Shown here: piece after piece, positions 8,623 to 16,648 of the stretch | Layout: every line of letters begins with the position of its first letter | Numbering within the stretch: the first letter of the stretch is position 1 | Origin: JAIEPT01 sp038217425 | GTDB taxonomy: Bacteria > Planctomycetota > Planctomycetia > Gemmatales > Gemmataceae | Reading direction: 5' to 3' | DNA: 19,628 nt | NCBI GenBank assembly: GCA_038217425.1 | Contig: JBBQPM010000127.1 | Location: 1-19,628, forward strand | Position numbers and translations under genes: made by a program | The notes under the pieces: generated by a model | The model's database searches: none | Told to the model about the DNA's origin: nothing | What the model saw: the letters and a program-made list of their open reading frames with translations, nothing else

Positions 8623-10203
8623 ATGAACATCGTGATGGTAGATAAGTCGGCATTCATCGATCGGCGCATCGTCCTCGAGGCGAACAGTTTGCAGGAAGAG
8701 GGCCATAAACCGACGCTGCTGAACGTGCGCGGCGCCACGGATGCGGAGACCGAGTCGGTCAATGGTTTGCCCGTCGTCCGCTTCAGCTTCGCGGTCAATA
8801 CCGCGGCGCTCGACATTCTCGAAGTCGATTCGAAAGTCGAGGAGGCCCGCGTCAATCGCAGTCTCGAGAGGATGACTTGGCTGCAAAAAATCCTCGACGC
8901 CGTGATTCCGTCGTGGACCGGATTCGTCGGCCGAAAATTCAAGACGACGCTCTTGCTGGTGAGTTGTCCCCGTGCCGGCCTGGCGACCATGCACAATTGC
9001 AAGCGAGGGCTAGCCTTCAAGGGTTTGCTGGTCATTTTGTTGAGTCTTCTGACGCTGAATCCGCGGATCTTTTGGAGCGCGCTGAGGATCTGCTTTCGCA
9101 AGGGAGTGTCGAGCGCCGGCAAGCTCGCGAGCAAGTTGCCGCTGCTGAAGCCGAGGCGCAAGCCTCCCGAAATCCCAATGAAAGCTCCGGCTGCATTTAC
9201 AGAGACCCTGCAAGATTCGTGGGATCATCAGGTCTTCGATTACGTCAAGAGTCTGGCGAAAGTCGATATCATTCACACGCACGATCTGACGTCGCTCCCC
9301 GCTGCGGTCGCCTGTGCCCGGCATCGCCGGGTGCCGCTCGTTTACGATTCGCACGAATTGTATAGTTATCAGCCCGGATTCACGCCTGAGCGCGTTAGCG
9401 AACTCTTCAACATGGAAGTAGATCTGATTCAGTACGTTGACCATGTCATCGTCATCAACGAGCAGATGATCGACGTGATGCGCCGCGATCTGGGCGACCG
9501 CTCGTTCACGGCTCTGACCAACGCCACCAATTTGCCGACCGGTTTCGATATTCGCAAGCGTTACAATCTCATCCGCGAGAAGACCGGGATTCCGCAAGAC
9601 GAACCGATTCTACTGTTTCAGGGGATCATCAATCGGCTCCGGTTCATCGATCTATTGCTCGAAGGGCTGGCGCAGGCCCAGCGAACCGATGTGCACATGG
9701 TTTTTCTCACCTGGGGTATCGAGATTTACGAGTTCCGCGAGATGGCGCGGACACTGGGCATTGGCCACCGCGTTCATTTTCTGCCGCCGGTCGATTGGGA
9801 TCAGATCGTTTACTGGGCGGCGTCCGCGGACGCGGGGATCATGCCGTATCAGCCGAATTGTTTGAGCGTACGCATCTCGTCGCCCAATAAGATGTATGAG
9901 TTCATCGCTGCCGGCACGCCCATGATCGGCAGCAGCGAACTAGAGAACGTCCATCGCATCGTCTCCGGCGAAGGATTCGGCGTGACCCTCCCCTTGATTG
10001 AACCGAAGGACTATGCGGCCGCGATCGATAAGATGTTCGATGTGAGCAAGGGAGGCGCTTCGCGTTTTCGGCCGAACTTGCTGGCCAAGTCTCGCGACTA
10101 TCTCTGGGAATGCGAGGCGGAGAAGTTGGTCGCCCTGTATCGGCGGATTGAAGGCGAGCAAAGCGGAAAAGCCTCGGCAGCGCGCTACGCGACCGTTTCC
10201 TGA
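8623..10203 (+). CDS. GT4-type glycosyltransferase with hydrophobic insertion
   Basis: The protein has 526 residues from the ATG at 8623, which has AAGGAAGGG a few bases upstream; an open frame extends back to 8305 but crosses the palindrome and the sulfotransferase remnant. The N-terminal GT-B half (MNIVMVDKSAF onward) contains a hydrophobic insertion at about residues 127-165, likely a membrane-associated hairpin. IIHTHDL at 217-223 and YDSHELY are typical of the acceptor domain. The C-terminal half has FQGII, HFLPPVDWDQI and the donor-binding motif SPNKMYEFIAAGTP with Glu426. It probably transfers a nucleotide-activated sugar to a membrane-bound glycan precursor. It is followed 17 bases later by the amidotransferase gene, suggesting one operon. 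The sugar donor cannot be deduced. Confidence 0.93.
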   Translation: MNIVMVDKSAFIDRRIVLEANSLQEEGHKPTLLNVRGATDAETESVNGLPVVRFSFAVNTAALDILEVDSKVEEARVNRSLERMTWLQKILDAVIPSWTGFVGRKFKTTLLLVSCPRAGLATMHNCKRGLAFKGLLVILLSLLTLNPRIFWSALRICFRKGVSSAGKLASKLPLLKPRRKPPEIPMKAPAAFTETLQDSWDHQVFDYVKSLAKVDIIHTHDLTSLPAAVACARHRRVPLVYDSHELYSYQPGFTPERVSELFNMEVDLIQYVDHVIVINEQMIDVMRRDLGDRSFTALTNATNLPTGFDIRKRYNLIREKTGIPQDEPILLFQGIINRLRFIDLLLEGLAQAQRTDVHMVFLTWGIEIYEFREMARTLGIGHRVHFLPPVDWDQIVYWAASADAGIMPYQPNCLSVRISSPNKMYEFIAAGTPMIGSSELENVHRIVSGEGFGVTLPLIEPKDYAAAIDKMFDVSKGGASRFRPNLLAKSRDYLWECEAEKLVALYRRIEGEQSGKASAARYATVS

Positions 10204-10220
10204 GGTCGAGGGAGGAGCGG

Positions 10221-12089
10221 ATGTGCGGAATCGTCGGAGTGGCTCATGGGCGGGACCCCGTTCCCGCCAATCTCATCAAGCGCATGACCGACAGCATCGC
10301 CCACCGTGGGCCCGATAGCGAAGGACAATACGTTGACGAAAACGTCGGCCTGGGACATCGCCGGCTGAGTATTCTCGATCTCTCCGCTCACGGCCATCAG
10401 CCGATGGGCAATGAAGACGGCAACGTCGTCATCGTCTTTAACGGCGAGATCTACAACTTTCAGAAACTCCGCGTCGAACTCGAAGCCGCGGGCCATTCCT
10501 TCCATTCGCAGACCGACACGGAAACGATTTTGCACGCCTACGAACAATGGGGCGACGACTGCGTGCTCCGCTTCAATGGCATGTTCGCCTTCGCCATCTG
10601 GGATCGCCCGCGCAAACGACTCTTTCTGGCTCGCGACCGCTTCGGCGTCAAGCCGCTCTACTGGTACTTCGCGAACGACGTTTTCGTCTGCGCCTCGGAA
10701 ATCAAGGCGATCCTACAGCATCCGGTCGTTCGCAAACGGGTGTGCGCTCCCGCCCTTAACGAGTACTTCTCTTTTCAGAATATCTACTCGGATCTGACGC
10801 TCTTCGAGGGCGTGCGCTTACTTCCTCCTGCGTCGACGATGGTGCTCGACTTGCGTTCGTGGAGCCCGCCGCGCCAACGTGTTTACTGGGACTACTCGTT
10901 CCCGCGCGAACCCTCGTCCATGGACGAAAATGAAACGATCGGCGAGGTCCATCGGCTATTTGTGCAAGCAGTCACCCGTCAACTCATCAGCGACGTGCCG
11001 GTCGGTTCTTATCTCAGCGGCGGCATGGATTCCGGTTCGATTGCGTGCGTCGCCGCCCGGCATGTGGAGCGGCTCACCACGTTCACCGGCGGCTTCGATC
11101 TGTCGTCCGCGTCGGGGCTGGAACTCGGCTTCGACGAACGCCGAGCCGCCGAGTTCATGGCGAATCTCTTAAAGACAGAGCATTACGAAGTTGTGCTGCA
11201 TGCGGGCGACATGGAATACGTCCTGCCGAAGTTGATCTGGCATTTGGAAGATCTGCGCGTCGGGCAGTGTTACCCGAATTACTTCATCGCCCGGCTGGCG
11301 AGCAAGTTCGTCAAGGTCGTCCTCTCGGGCGCCGGGGGCGACGAACTTTTCGGCGGCTATCCCTGGCGCTACAACCGCGTCATCGGCAGCAGCGGCGATC
11401 AGGACTTCTTTCTGCGCTCGTACGATTTCTGGCAGCGCCTGGTTCCTGACGCCGACAAGGCTCAATTCTTCCGCGACGATCTGCGCCGGGAGTTGGGCGA
11501 CCACTCGACATTCGACGTCTTTCGCGGCGTCTTCGCCAAGTACGACGGCGCGTTTCGCACGAACGAGGATTACGTCAACGCCTCGCTTTACTTCGAACTC
11601 AAGACGTTCCTGCACGGGCTTTTCCTGGTCGAGGACAAGATCAGCATGGCCCATTCGCTCGAGACGCGGGTGCCGTTCCTGGACAATGACCTGGTCGATT
11701 TCGCCTGCCGGATCCCCGCCGCGTTCAAGCTGAAAGATCTGAGCCGGGTCCGCAAGCTCGACGAAAATCTACTCGCCAATCGCGCCGAAGTCGAATCGAA
11801 CTCCGGCAAGGTGGTGCTGCGAAAAGCGATGGGCAATCTCGTGCCGCCGGAGATTATCGACCGCGCCAAGCAGGGCTTCAGCGCTCCGGACGCGAGTTGG
11901 TTTCGCGGCGAGAGCATCGACTACATCAATCGATTGCTGCGCAGCCCCAAGGCGCGGATTTACGACTTCGTGCAGCCCGACTTCGTCGAGAAGACGCTCG
12001 ATCAGCACTGCAGCGGACAGTCCAACCGTCGGCTGCTGATCTGGTCGCTCCTCAGCTTCGAGTGGTGGCTGCGAAACTTCATGACTTGA
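10221..12089 (+). CDS. asnB: Asparagine synthetase B-type glutamine amidotransferase
   Basis: The 622-residue protein has the length and order of glutamine-hydrolysing asparagine synthetase. After removal of Met1, Cys2 of MCGIVGVAHG is the glutaminase nucleophile; the class II glutaminase domain covers about residues 2-200, with HRGPDSEG and NGEIYN. The synthetase domain follows from about 240, with the PP-loop SGGMDS at 266-271 for ATP binding and SGAGGDELFGGYPWRY. GGAGGAGCGG precedes the ATG at 10221. In glycan clusters such enzymes often amidate a sugar acid or another carboxyl group rather than make asparagine; its place directly after a GT4 gene makes that likely here. It is the last gene of this plus-strand run. 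Confidence 0.95.
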   Translation: MCGIVGVAHGRDPVPANLIKRMTDSIAHRGPDSEGQYVDENVGLGHRRLSILDLSAHGHQPMGNEDGNVVIVFNGEIYNFQKLRVELEAAGHSFHSQTDTETILHAYEQWGDDCVLRFNGMFAFAIWDRPRKRLFLARDRFGVKPLYWYFANDVFVCASEIKAILQHPVVRKRVCAPALNEYFSFQNIYSDLTLFEGVRLLPPASTMVLDLRSWSPPRQRVYWDYSFPREPSSMDENETIGEVHRLFVQAVTRQLISDVPVGSYLSGGMDSGSIACVAARHVERLTTFTGGFDLSSASGLELGFDERRAAEFMANLLKTEHYEVVLHAGDMEYVLPKLIWHLEDLRVGQCYPNYFIARLASKFVKVVLSGAGGDELFGGYPWRYNRVIGSSGDQDFFLRSYDFWQRLVPDADKAQFFRDDLRRELGDHSTFDVFRGVFAKYDGAFRTNEDYVNASLYFELKTFLHGLFLVEDKISMAHSLETRVPFLDNDLVDFACRIPAAFKLKDLSRVRKLDENLLANRAEVESNSGKVVLRKAMGNLVPPEIIDRAKQGFSAPDASWFRGESIDYINRLLRSPKARIYDFVQPDFVEKTLDQHCSGQSNRRLLIWSLLSFEWWLRNFMT

Positions 12090-12100
12090 CGAACTGCTAG

Positions 12101-12255
12101 AGCGTGTGGACAACAGGAAAGGAAGCGGTAGGTCAAACTGCGTCTTTCGTAGGGCAAGCGGCTCGCTTTCCTTGCAAACCAGTCAAGCGATCCGCTTGCC
12201 CTACGAGTGGAGCACTCCATTATTAACATCTACCTACAATGATGGTCCACACGCT
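12101..12255. repeat. MITE-like element with 11-bp terminal inverted repeats
   Basis: AGCGTGTGGAC at 12101-12111 is the exact reverse complement of GTCCACACGCT at 12245-12255. Between them lies a second inverted repeat of 14 bases: 12148-12161 pairs with 12192-12205, and the stem extends inward by another 6 pairs after one mismatch, making a long hairpin. The whole 155-base unit has no coding capacity. No target-site duplication is visible. The right end lies inside the 3' end of the minus-strand nucleotidyltransferase gene and supplies its last codons and stop. It may be a non-autonomous mobile element or a REP-type palindrome. Confidence 0.7.
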
Positions 12256-12844
12256 TTGGATTTGCTGACGAGATTCGCAGCGCGCTCGACGAGATGTCGA
12301 GCCGAAAGCGGGCCTCCGGAATCGCGTCGAACAACGCCCGATAACGCGCTGGTGTCGACAGGTCGTTCATCGTCACACACCGTTCGGGCGCGATCGCCCT
12401 CGCCGCCACCAGGAAGCGACACCCCAACTCCGCAATTTGCTCCAGCGCCTTCCGCAGGGCATCCTCGTCGGCATAGTACGCGGGATCGACGAGCCGCTGC
12501 GCGGTATCCGCGCCGACGACGAACGTCGCGCCGGGGAAGAGCGCCGCCTTCTGGACGAACCGCGCCGCCTGGGTCAACCAAACGTCGGCCGTGCCCACGA
12601 ATTGCTGCAAACGCCGTTCGACGTCGGCCGCTTCCAGGCTGGGCTTATCGACGTTGGCGAGGCTCAGTTCGAACGCGACGTCGACGCCTAGAATCTCAGC
12701 CGCCGTCTGTTGCAGGCCGAGATGCCCCGGGTGAACAGGATTGAAGGAACCCGGCAGGAGCGCGCGGGGGATCGTCGGCGCTGGCTGCCAGACGCCGGCG
12801 CGGGTCCAGAGGAGCGGTCGATCGTCGCGGAGGGTGTGAATCAT
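12230..12844 (-). CDS. NadD-like HIGH-family nucleotidyltransferase
   Basis: The protein has 204 residues. ALLPGSFNPVHPGHLGL carries the HxGH nucleotide-binding motif near residues 28-44; FVVGADTAQRL is the central motif of nicotinate-nucleotide adenylyltransferases; and ISSSALR near the end corresponds to the ISSTxxR motif with Ser in place of Thr. The family transfers a nucleotidyl group from NTP to a phosphorylated small molecule; whether the substrate here is a nicotinate nucleotide is uncertain. The start at 12844 overlaps the flippase stop as ATGA, indicating translational coupling; a longer frame to 12874 is possible. The final residues, from about KRVDHHCR, are encoded by the MITE-like element, so the native C-terminus was probably replaced shortly after the last conserved motif. 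Confidence 0.87.
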   Translation of the reverse strand: MIHTLRDDRPLLWTRAGVWQPAPTIPRALLPGSFNPVHPGHLGLQQTAAEILGVDVAFELSLANVDKPSLEAADVERRLQQFVGTADVWLTQAARFVQKAALFPGATFVVGADTAQRLVDPAYYADEDALRKALEQIAELGCRFLVAARAIAPERCVTMNDLSTPARYRALFDAIPEARFRLDISSSALRISSANPKRVDHHCR

Positions 12845-14067
12845 GGCGAACTCGGCCGCAAGCGTAGCCAGCACAGCGAGAGCAGGACGGAGCTAGCGTA
12901 GCCCGCCAACGAGCCGACGGCGACGCCAGGCAACCCCCAGATCGGCAAGAGCACGAAGTAGCAGGTTGTCGCCACACCCAGGCCGATCCAGTAGTTGGCG
13001 ACGTAGCGCCAATCCCAGCCGCGCGCGTACAGGCACACGCCGAGCACATTGGCGACGAAACTGACGGCGGGGCTGAGCAGCACCAAGGCGAACGTCGGCA
13101 GCTGACTCAAGTAGATCGGCTGATCGATGACGGCGACGAGCGGGAACAGCAATGCGGCGGCGAGGATTCCCGCGACGGCGAGCGCGAGTAGCCCCAGGCT
13201 GAGCAGTCGGCGCAAAGTCTGCGCGTGCTCGACGTTTTGCCCGCGCTGCCAGGCCTGAATGAGCCGCGGACGGAAGCTGTCCAGGACGACCGCCTCGACG
13301 ATGGTGATCAGGGCGTCGCGGATTTGCGTGTAGAAGCTGTAGACGCCGAACTCGACGGGATCGATGCGCGGCCTGAGGAAGTAGAGATCGACGATCTGGC
13401 TGAGCAGCAGTGCCGGGATCGCGCTCGACATGAAGCGTGCGGAGACGCGCAGTCCGCGTCCAACCCAGGCCCAGTCGATCGGCGTGCGCCAGGCCGACTC
13501 CCAGTCGAGATGACGCACGAGATACGCCCCGGCGACGAGCGTCACCGCTTCCGCGGCGACCCAAAAGCCGACGAGTCGTTCCAGCGTGAGCGACATCCCG
13601 GCGCCATTCAGCGCCAGGACGAGCACGATCCACGAGGCTTGCCGAAAGAATTGCAGCGCACTGGCGAGGGCGTTGCGGCCCAGGACCACGAGGTAGCGGT
13701 AGAGTTCCTGGCCCAGATGTTCGAGAACGAGTAACGGCAAAAACCACGGCAACAGCGTCCATGAGAGCTTATCGGTCCAGATCAGAAACCCGAAAAAAGC
13801 AGGGAGGACGGCAATATAGGTGAGACCGTGCACGACGAACTGATCGCGCAGCATCCGCGTGGAGTCTTCGGGCTGCCGCAGCTGCTCGCGAGTCGTGTAG
13901 AGGGTGAACTGCAACCCCAGGAACAGGACGCCGAGCATGAGATTGGCGCGGAGTAGATTGAAGGCGCCGAGGTGCGCGGGATCGCGCGACAGGGCGAGCA
14001 CGAGAAGGAACTTGCCCAGGAGCGTCGCCGTTTGCCAGCCGAGGCTGCCCAGGAGATTTCGGCGCAT
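12841..14067 (-). CDS. Wzx-like polysaccharide flippase
   Basis: The 408-residue integral membrane protein has about 12 hydrophobic segments spread over its whole length, with an Arg-rich N-terminus (MRRNLLGSLGWQTATLLGKF) typical of Wzx/RfbX members of the MOP exporter superfamily. Its length matches the family. The ATG at 14067 begins next to the first membrane segment; an in-frame start at 14121 would add 18 polar residues and is less likely. Such proteins move undecaprenyl-linked oligosaccharide across the inner membrane, which fits the glycosyltransferase genes on the opposite strand. The gene is divergent from the one at 14160; the gap holds the palindrome ATACAAAGTAT near 14115-14125. 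Its stop overlaps the start of the downstream nucleotidyltransferase gene. Confidence 0.85.
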   Translation of the reverse strand: MRRNLLGSLGWQTATLLGKFLLVLALSRDPAHLGAFNLLRANLMLGVLFLGLQFTLYTTREQLRQPEDSTRMLRDQFVVHGLTYIAVLPAFFGFLIWTDKLSWTLLPWFLPLLVLEHLGQELYRYLVVLGRNALASALQFFRQASWIVLVLALNGAGMSLTLERLVGFWVAAEAVTLVAGAYLVRHLDWESAWRTPIDWAWVGRGLRVSARFMSSAIPALLLSQIVDLYFLRPRIDPVEFGVYSFYTQIRDALITIVEAVVLDSFRPRLIQAWQRGQNVEHAQTLRRLLSLGLLALAVAGILAAALLFPLVAVIDQPIYLSQLPTFALVLLSPAVSFVANVLGVCLYARGWDWRYVANYWIGLGVATTCYFVLLPIWGLPGVAVGSLAGYASSVLLSLCWLRLRPSSP

Positions 14068-14159
14068 ACGGCAGTCCCGCGAAAAACAGAGTTGGCCCCG
14101 ACGGCCTTCGCCCCTATACAAAGTATGAAGAGACCTCGCTCCCTCCCAAGGCCCTATCC

Positions 14160-14438
14160 ATGGATATCTTCGCTCAGGTCGACGAACTCAAAGCCGAGTG
14201 GACGGATCAGTACGTGGCCGTCAAGCCGGGCCGGCCCGAACTGCAGCGGTTCGCGAATCTCGTCGGCCGAGTTGTGACCGTCAACTACAACGGCAAAGCC
14301 GTCATCGACTTCCAGGACGGCGGCTGGTACGACATCTCCGCTTCGACCGAGTATCTCACCAAACTCGAGGCTGCCGAGGCCGCCGCAAAGTACAAAAATT
14401 CCAACAGCGCCCAGAAGATCCCCGACAAACAGGGGTGA
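14160..14438 (+). CDS. Small conserved-looking hypothetical protein
   Basis: The protein has 92 residues with a confident reading frame: AAGG (14148-14151) precedes the ATG at good spacing, and the next gene starts 7 bases after the stop. The sequence MDIFAQVDELKAEWTDQYV, then LQRFANLVGRVVTVNYNGKAVIDF and GGWYDIS, suggests a compact beta-rich domain of about 65 residues followed by a charged Ala/Lys-rich helix. It resembles small uncharacterised planctomycete proteins. The tight spacing to the PabA/TrpG gene indicates cotranscription. No function is assigned. Confidence 0.8.
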   Translation: MDIFAQVDELKAEWTDQYVAVKPGRPELQRFANLVGRVVTVNYNGKAVIDFQDGGWYDISASTEYLTKLEAAEAAAKYKNSNSAQKIPDKQG

Positions 14439-14445
14439 TCGCCCC

Positions 14446-15030
14446 ATGATCCTGCTCATCGATAACTACGATTCGTTCACCTACAACCTCGTCCAGCGCC
14501 TGGGCGAAGCCGACCCCAATGTCGATCTCCAGGTCCATCGCAACGACCGCATCACCCTCGCCCAAATCGAAGAGCTTCGGCCCAGCCACATTATCATCTC
14601 GCCTGGCCCCTGCACGCCGCGCGAGGCGGGCATCTCCAACGAAGTTCTGAAACGCTTCGCACCGACCCTCCCCGTTCTCGGCGTTTGTCTCGGGCATCAG
14701 TGCATCGGGCATAGCTTCGGCGGCGAAGTCATCCGCAACTACCGCGTCATGCACGGCAAGACGTCGTGGATCCATCACGACGGCCAAGGCGTGTTCGCCG
14801 GCATGAGCAACCCCTTCGAGGCGACGCGCTATCACAGCCTGGTGATCCGGCGCGAGACGTTTCAGAATCCCGATTTCCTCGTCACCGCCTGGACCGACGA
14901 AGGAGAAATCATGGGCGTTCGCCATCGCAGTTGGCCGCTGCATGGGGTACAATTCCATCCGGAGAGCTTTCTAACACTGGAAGGCCCGACGCTGCTGAAG
15001 AACTTCACCGCCATGACGGGGAACGTATGA
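14446..15030 (+). CDS. pabA: Aminodeoxychorismate/anthranilate synthase glutaminase subunit
   Basis: The protein has 194 residues, the full length for the PabA/TrpG class I glutamine amidotransferases. It starts MILLIDNYDSFTYNL, has the oxyanion strand IIISPGPCTPREAG, the nucleophile Cys81 in GVCLGHQ, and the remaining triad residues His171 and Glu173 in GVQFHPES. It releases ammonia from glutamine for the chorismate-using synthase subunit in folate (PabB) or tryptophan (TrpE) synthesis. No such partner is encoded in the window, so pabA versus trpG cannot be decided here and one protein may serve both. A GGGGTGA ribosome binding site overlaps the stop of the preceding small gene, and its own stop overlaps the next start as ATGA. 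Confidence 0.95.
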   Translation: MILLIDNYDSFTYNLVQRLGEADPNVDLQVHRNDRITLAQIEELRPSHIIISPGPCTPREAGISNEVLKRFAPTLPVLGVCLGHQCIGHSFGGEVIRNYRVMHGKTSWIHHDGQGVFAGMSNPFEATRYHSLVIRRETFQNPDFLVTAWTDEGEIMGVRHRSWPLHGVQFHPESFLTLEGPTLLKNFTAMTGNV

Positions 15031-16379
15031 ACATTGTGCATCAACGAGAGCCGATGTCGCGTCGAACCTTTTTGCGGGGCGCGGGCGTGTCGCTGGCGCT
15101 GCCCTGGCTCGACGCGATGAGCCTGAGCCGAAACTCGCTGTGTGCCGCGGGCTCGATCGCGCCGGCGGAGACGCCTCGGCGCGCGGTCTTCTGCTTCTGG
15201 GGTCTGGGCATCAATGGCCGAGACTTCACGCCCGCTAACGCCGGATCCAATTACACGGTGACGCCGATCCTTCGGCCCCTCGAACCGCACAAAAGTGACT
15301 TCACCGTCATCTCGGGCCTGAGGCTCACCCACTCCGGCGGGCACGTTGGCGACCGTACGTTTCTCACCGGCACCAACACCCGCAGCGCCGGCGCCCGGCT
15401 CCGCGTCTCGTGCGATCAAGAACTCGCCGCCGCGATTGGCCGGCAAACGCGTTTCCCCTCGCTCGCGCTCGGCATTCGTCGCGGCACCGGCTTCGGCGGC
15501 AACCAGGATCAGACGCTGTCGTGGAGCGCGAGCGGCACGCCGATCCCGTCGGAGAATCGCCCGCATCTACTTTTCGATCGCCTGTTCCGCCCCGACACGC
15601 CCGAGACCATGAACCAGCGCGAGGCCGAGTTCATTCGCCGCGCCAGCGTGCTCGATTCGATGCGGGAAGAAGCCCGCCGGCTCAGCGCCTCGCTCGGCGC
15701 CGACGATCGCCGCAAGCTCGAAGAGTACCTCACCGGCATCCGCGATCTCGAACGCCGAATGCAGGACGAAAAGGATTGGCTGCGCCGCCCCAAGCCGAAC
15801 GTCGCCAACCTCGTCTTCGGCAACGAACAGACGCTCGATCCGGAGAAGGCGGGCCTCGACTATCGCCGGTATCAACGGCTAATGTTCGACGTGATCGCGC
15901 TGGCGCTGCAGACCGACAGCACGCGCGTGATCTCGTACCTCGCCCGCATGGACGGTCAGGACGGCACCGGCGCCTGGCGGGCGCTCGGCAACCCCTACAA
16001 CTACCACGAAATGACCCATCACGGCGAAGACCCCGACAAGCTCCGCTGGTTCACTCAGGCCGACGTCTGGTACATGGAGGAATGGGCCTACTTCCTCACC
16101 AAGCTCAAAGGCATCCGCGAAGGCGAGGGGACGCTCCTGGATCACACGTTGGTCAGCTACGGCAGCAGCGGCGGCTCCATCAACGCCCATCATAACCATC
16201 ACCTGCCGACCATGCTCGCCGGCGGCAGTCGGCTCGGCGTCAAACATCAGGGCCATCTCGTCAAGGAAGACGTCCGCCTGGGCAATCTCTGGCGCACCGT
16301 CTTCGACCGCATGAACGTCGCCGTACCCGAGAACTTCCAGGGAGGCGAAGCCGACGGCATCTTGCGGGAACTCGTTTAG
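15027..16379 (+). CDS. Tat-exported DUF1552 protein
   Basis: The protein has 450 residues. The N-terminus carries a twin-arginine signal, SRRTFLRGAGVSLALPWLD at residues 11-29. The rest matches DUF1552: RRAVFCFWGLGING, VISGLRLTHSGGH, GDRTFLTGT, a helical stretch around RKLEEYLTGIRDLERRM, and a His-rich end (NAHHNHHLP) that could bind metal. Family members are secreted, found mainly in Planctomycetota and Verrucomicrobiota, and usually encoded next to a DUF1592/DUF1588-type cytochrome protein; their reaction is unknown. Here the upstream neighbour is the PabA/TrpG gene, which overlaps by ATGA, and no such partner is present. A second ATG at 15054 lies right before the Tat motif and is an alternative start. 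Confidence 0.93.
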   Translation: MNIVHQREPMSRRTFLRGAGVSLALPWLDAMSLSRNSLCAAGSIAPAETPRRAVFCFWGLGINGRDFTPANAGSNYTVTPILRPLEPHKSDFTVISGLRLTHSGGHVGDRTFLTGTNTRSAGARLRVSCDQELAAAIGRQTRFPSLALGIRRGTGFGGNQDQTLSWSASGTPIPSENRPHLLFDRLFRPDTPETMNQREAEFIRRASVLDSMREEARRLSASLGADDRRKLEEYLTGIRDLERRMQDEKDWLRRPKPNVANLVFGNEQTLDPEKAGLDYRRYQRLMFDVIALALQTDSTRVISYLARMDGQDGTGAWRALGNPYNYHEMTHHGEDPDKLRWFTQADVWYMEEWAYFLTKLKGIREGEGTLLDHTLVSYGSSGGSINAHHNHHLPTMLAGGSRLGVKHQGHLVKEDVRLGNLWRTVFDRMNVAVPENFQGGEADGILRELV

Positions 16380-16539
16380 TAATCGTCGTTGCTCGAGTGC
16401 ACTGGCAGTTCCATATGGTCTGCTCATGAAGCATTCGATGCTCGCTCGACACACGCTCGTCTTCACGCGCCATTGACGGCGCAGCTGTCAGTAATCAGTA
16501 TGCGGTTATGGCTATTAACGAAAAATCTATCAGGGGTTC

Positions 16540-16567
16540 TTGACAAAATTTGGCCGGTCCCTAAATT
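16540..16567 (+). promoter_or_regulatory. Sigma-70-type promoter before the fluoride riboswitch
   Basis: TTGACA at 16540-16545 matches the -35 consensus exactly. After 16 bases, TAAATT at 16562-16567 is a partial -10 match (4 of 6). Transcription would begin a few bases before the riboswitch at 16584, as expected for a 5' leader riboswitch. The part of the gap before it (16380-16539) shows only a GCGCC/GGCGC hairpin near 16470 without a T-tract. Confidence 0.6.
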
Positions 16568-16583
16568 TCACAAAACCAGAAAA

Positions 16584-16648
16584 GGCGATGGAGTTCGCCT
16601 GAACCGCTCGTTGCCGTCACTTCGGGCAATGATGCTGATGACTCCTTG
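16584..16648 (+). ncRNA. Fluoride riboswitch (crcB motif)
   Basis: The leader matches the fluoride riboswitch consensus in order. GGCGA (16584-16588) pairs with UCGCC (16595-16599) around UGGAGU. The conserved AACCGCU follows at about 16602-16608. A 7-pair stem, CGUUGCC with GGCAAUG (one G-U), precedes the invariant CUGAUGA. The downstream CUCC at 16642-16645 is complementary to GGAG at 16590-16593 and forms the pseudoknot. A small hairpin, CGGAC/GUCCG, follows at about 16649-16663 and could belong to the expression platform. These RNAs bind fluoride with magnesium ions and turn on fluoride-export genes; the next gene is a CLC-type transporter, which fits. How the switch acts here is not clear from sequence. 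Confidence 0.93.

Noticed and set aside
14111..14127. Palindrome ATACAAAGTAT in the divergent gap as an operator
   Set aside because: It is short and AT-rich and could equally be overlapping -10 elements; no partner site was seen.
14766..15026. Upstream extension of the DUF1552 gene
   Set aside because: It overlaps the conserved C-terminal half of the PabA/TrpG gene in another frame and would hide the Tat signal in the middle of the protein.
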